6,321 nt of DNA from Deltaproteobacteria bacterium. GTDB lineage: Bacteria; Bdellovibrionota_B; Oligoflexia; Oligoflexales; Bog-1112. Shown piece by piece: positions 5,820 to 6,321 of the stretch (the first letter of the stretch is position 1; each line of letters begins with the position of its first letter). The stretch lies in contig PLEQ01000082.1 in assembly GCA_003136475.1 (NCBI GenBank), forward strand, positions 7,081 through 13,401, written 5' to 3'. The notes under the pieces were generated by a model. That model saw only the letters and a program-made list of their open reading frames with translations. It was not told the origin of the DNA and made no database searches. The translations under genes were made by a program, and so were the position numbers.

Positions 5820-6321
5820 ATGTTTTCTAAAATTACGCAAGCAACTTTGTGTCGTGTTAAGTGTCGGAGTGATTTTGGCTTCGACCCGGCTTTTTCAGAA
5901 GATAAAAATGATGAACGCCTTGCATCTAACGGTGCCAAGACCGAATGGCTTTCCGTGGCAGCCTCCACCACATTTATCGCAGCTATGGTTGGTGCTATTT
6001 TTTACGCTATTCCGATTGGTACGTTTATAATTAAACATAAGGGCAAAGTCGGTGCTGGCATTGCTATCTTGACCACTACAGCCGTAGTGGGTGAAGCCGC
6101 CGGTCGTCTGCTCGGCAAACAACCTGTTAGCAGTACCATCAAAACTCTCGGAGACAATTATCTTGCACCGTATTTTAAAGGAGTTGGAGCCGGTACTGTA
6201 GGCATGGCAGGATCTGCGGCTGGGTATGCTTCAGATATGGCAAGCGGTGCTGGAAAAATTCTACGATTTTCTTTTGAGCTTGCAGCTTCGTCGAGTTACG
6301 GCCTGGCAAGCTCTGCTAAGG
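5820..6321 (+). CDS. Gly/Ala-rich membrane protein of unknown function, C-terminus beyond window
   Basis: An open frame of 167 codons runs from ATG 5820 past the right edge. AAAGGA (5808-5813) lies 6 nt upstream of the ATG. Residues 44-71 are a strong membrane segment, KHKGK (72-76) is a basic turn, and residues 77-98 are a second, more polar hydrophobic segment. A Gly/Ala/Ser-rich region with GxxxG spacings (for example 121-125 and 131-135) follows. No family is recognised. The first 22 residues in this frame are Cys/Arg-rich and do not look like an export signal. The +1 frame over 5821-5886 encodes a basic start followed by LCVVLSVGVILAS, a textbook signal-peptide core, and the called frame then continues with PAFSEDKND. 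Two compensating indels, from sequencing or true mutation, would explain this. The true product is probably exported or membrane-inserted. Confidence 0.7.
   Translation, partial: MFSKITQATLCRVKCRSDFGFDPAFSEDKNDERLASNGAKTEWLSVAASTTFIAAMVGAIFYAIPIGTFIIKHKGKVGAGIAILTTTAVVGEAAGRLLGKQPVSSTIKTLGDNYLAPYFKGVGAGTVGMAGSAAGYASDMASGAGKILRFSFELAASSSYGLASSAK

Noticed and set aside
5884..6031. Continuation of the +1 frame as a separate gene, with ATG codons near 5908
   Set aside because: After the signal-peptide core this frame becomes Pro/His/Trp-rich and stops at 6029-6031, whereas the called frame gives coherent membrane segments and stays open to the edge.

Overview
The window reads as chromosomal DNA of a Gram-negative bacterium of moderate GC content. 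The evidence for this is one probable lipoprotein, several exported or membrane-anchored enzymes, and Shine-Dalgarno-led starts with ATG or TTG. Sequence alone does not fix the phylum. An environmental, Bdellovibrionota-like or other proteobacterial host is plausible but unproven. No rRNA, tRNA, CRISPR array, transposase or phage gene was seen.

Layout from left to right: (1) on the minus strand from 509 to the left edge, the N-terminal part of a Ser/Thr/Ala-rich, cysteine-spaced probable lipoprotein that starts with TTG; (2) a 224-bp divergent intergenic region holding a 19-bp perfect palindrome next to a possible promoter; (3) on the plus strand, 734-2188, a membrane-anchored calcineurin-like metallophosphoesterase with a D-x-Q variant of the first metal motif; (4) a small convergent intergenic hairpin; (5) on the minus strand, a basic 92-residue unknown protein (2483-2205) placed 31 nt after a YkuE-type membrane metallophosphoesterase (3663-2515), probably one operon; (6) on the minus strand, a complete secreted S53 (sedolisin/kumamolisin-type) serine-carboxyl protease (5326-3797) with its pro-domain, catalytic residues and calcium site; (7) a 493-bp divergent intergenic region with a leader hairpin, a REP-like inverted repeat and 23-bp tandem repeats; (8) on the plus strand from 5820 to the right edge, the start of a Gly/Ala-rich membrane protein of unknown function.

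Functionally, nearly everything encoded here is predicted to act at or beyond the inner membrane: two different phosphoesterases, a secreted endopeptidase, a lipoprotein and a membrane protein. Nothing in the sequence proves that they form one system. The strongest oddity is at the start of the last gene. An excellent signal-peptide core lies in the +1 frame, and the called frame resumes after it, as if two compensating one-base indels sit in homopolymer runs. The hidden lipoprotein with a 35-residue periodic cysteine motif and the intergenic repeat cluster are also worth a second look.
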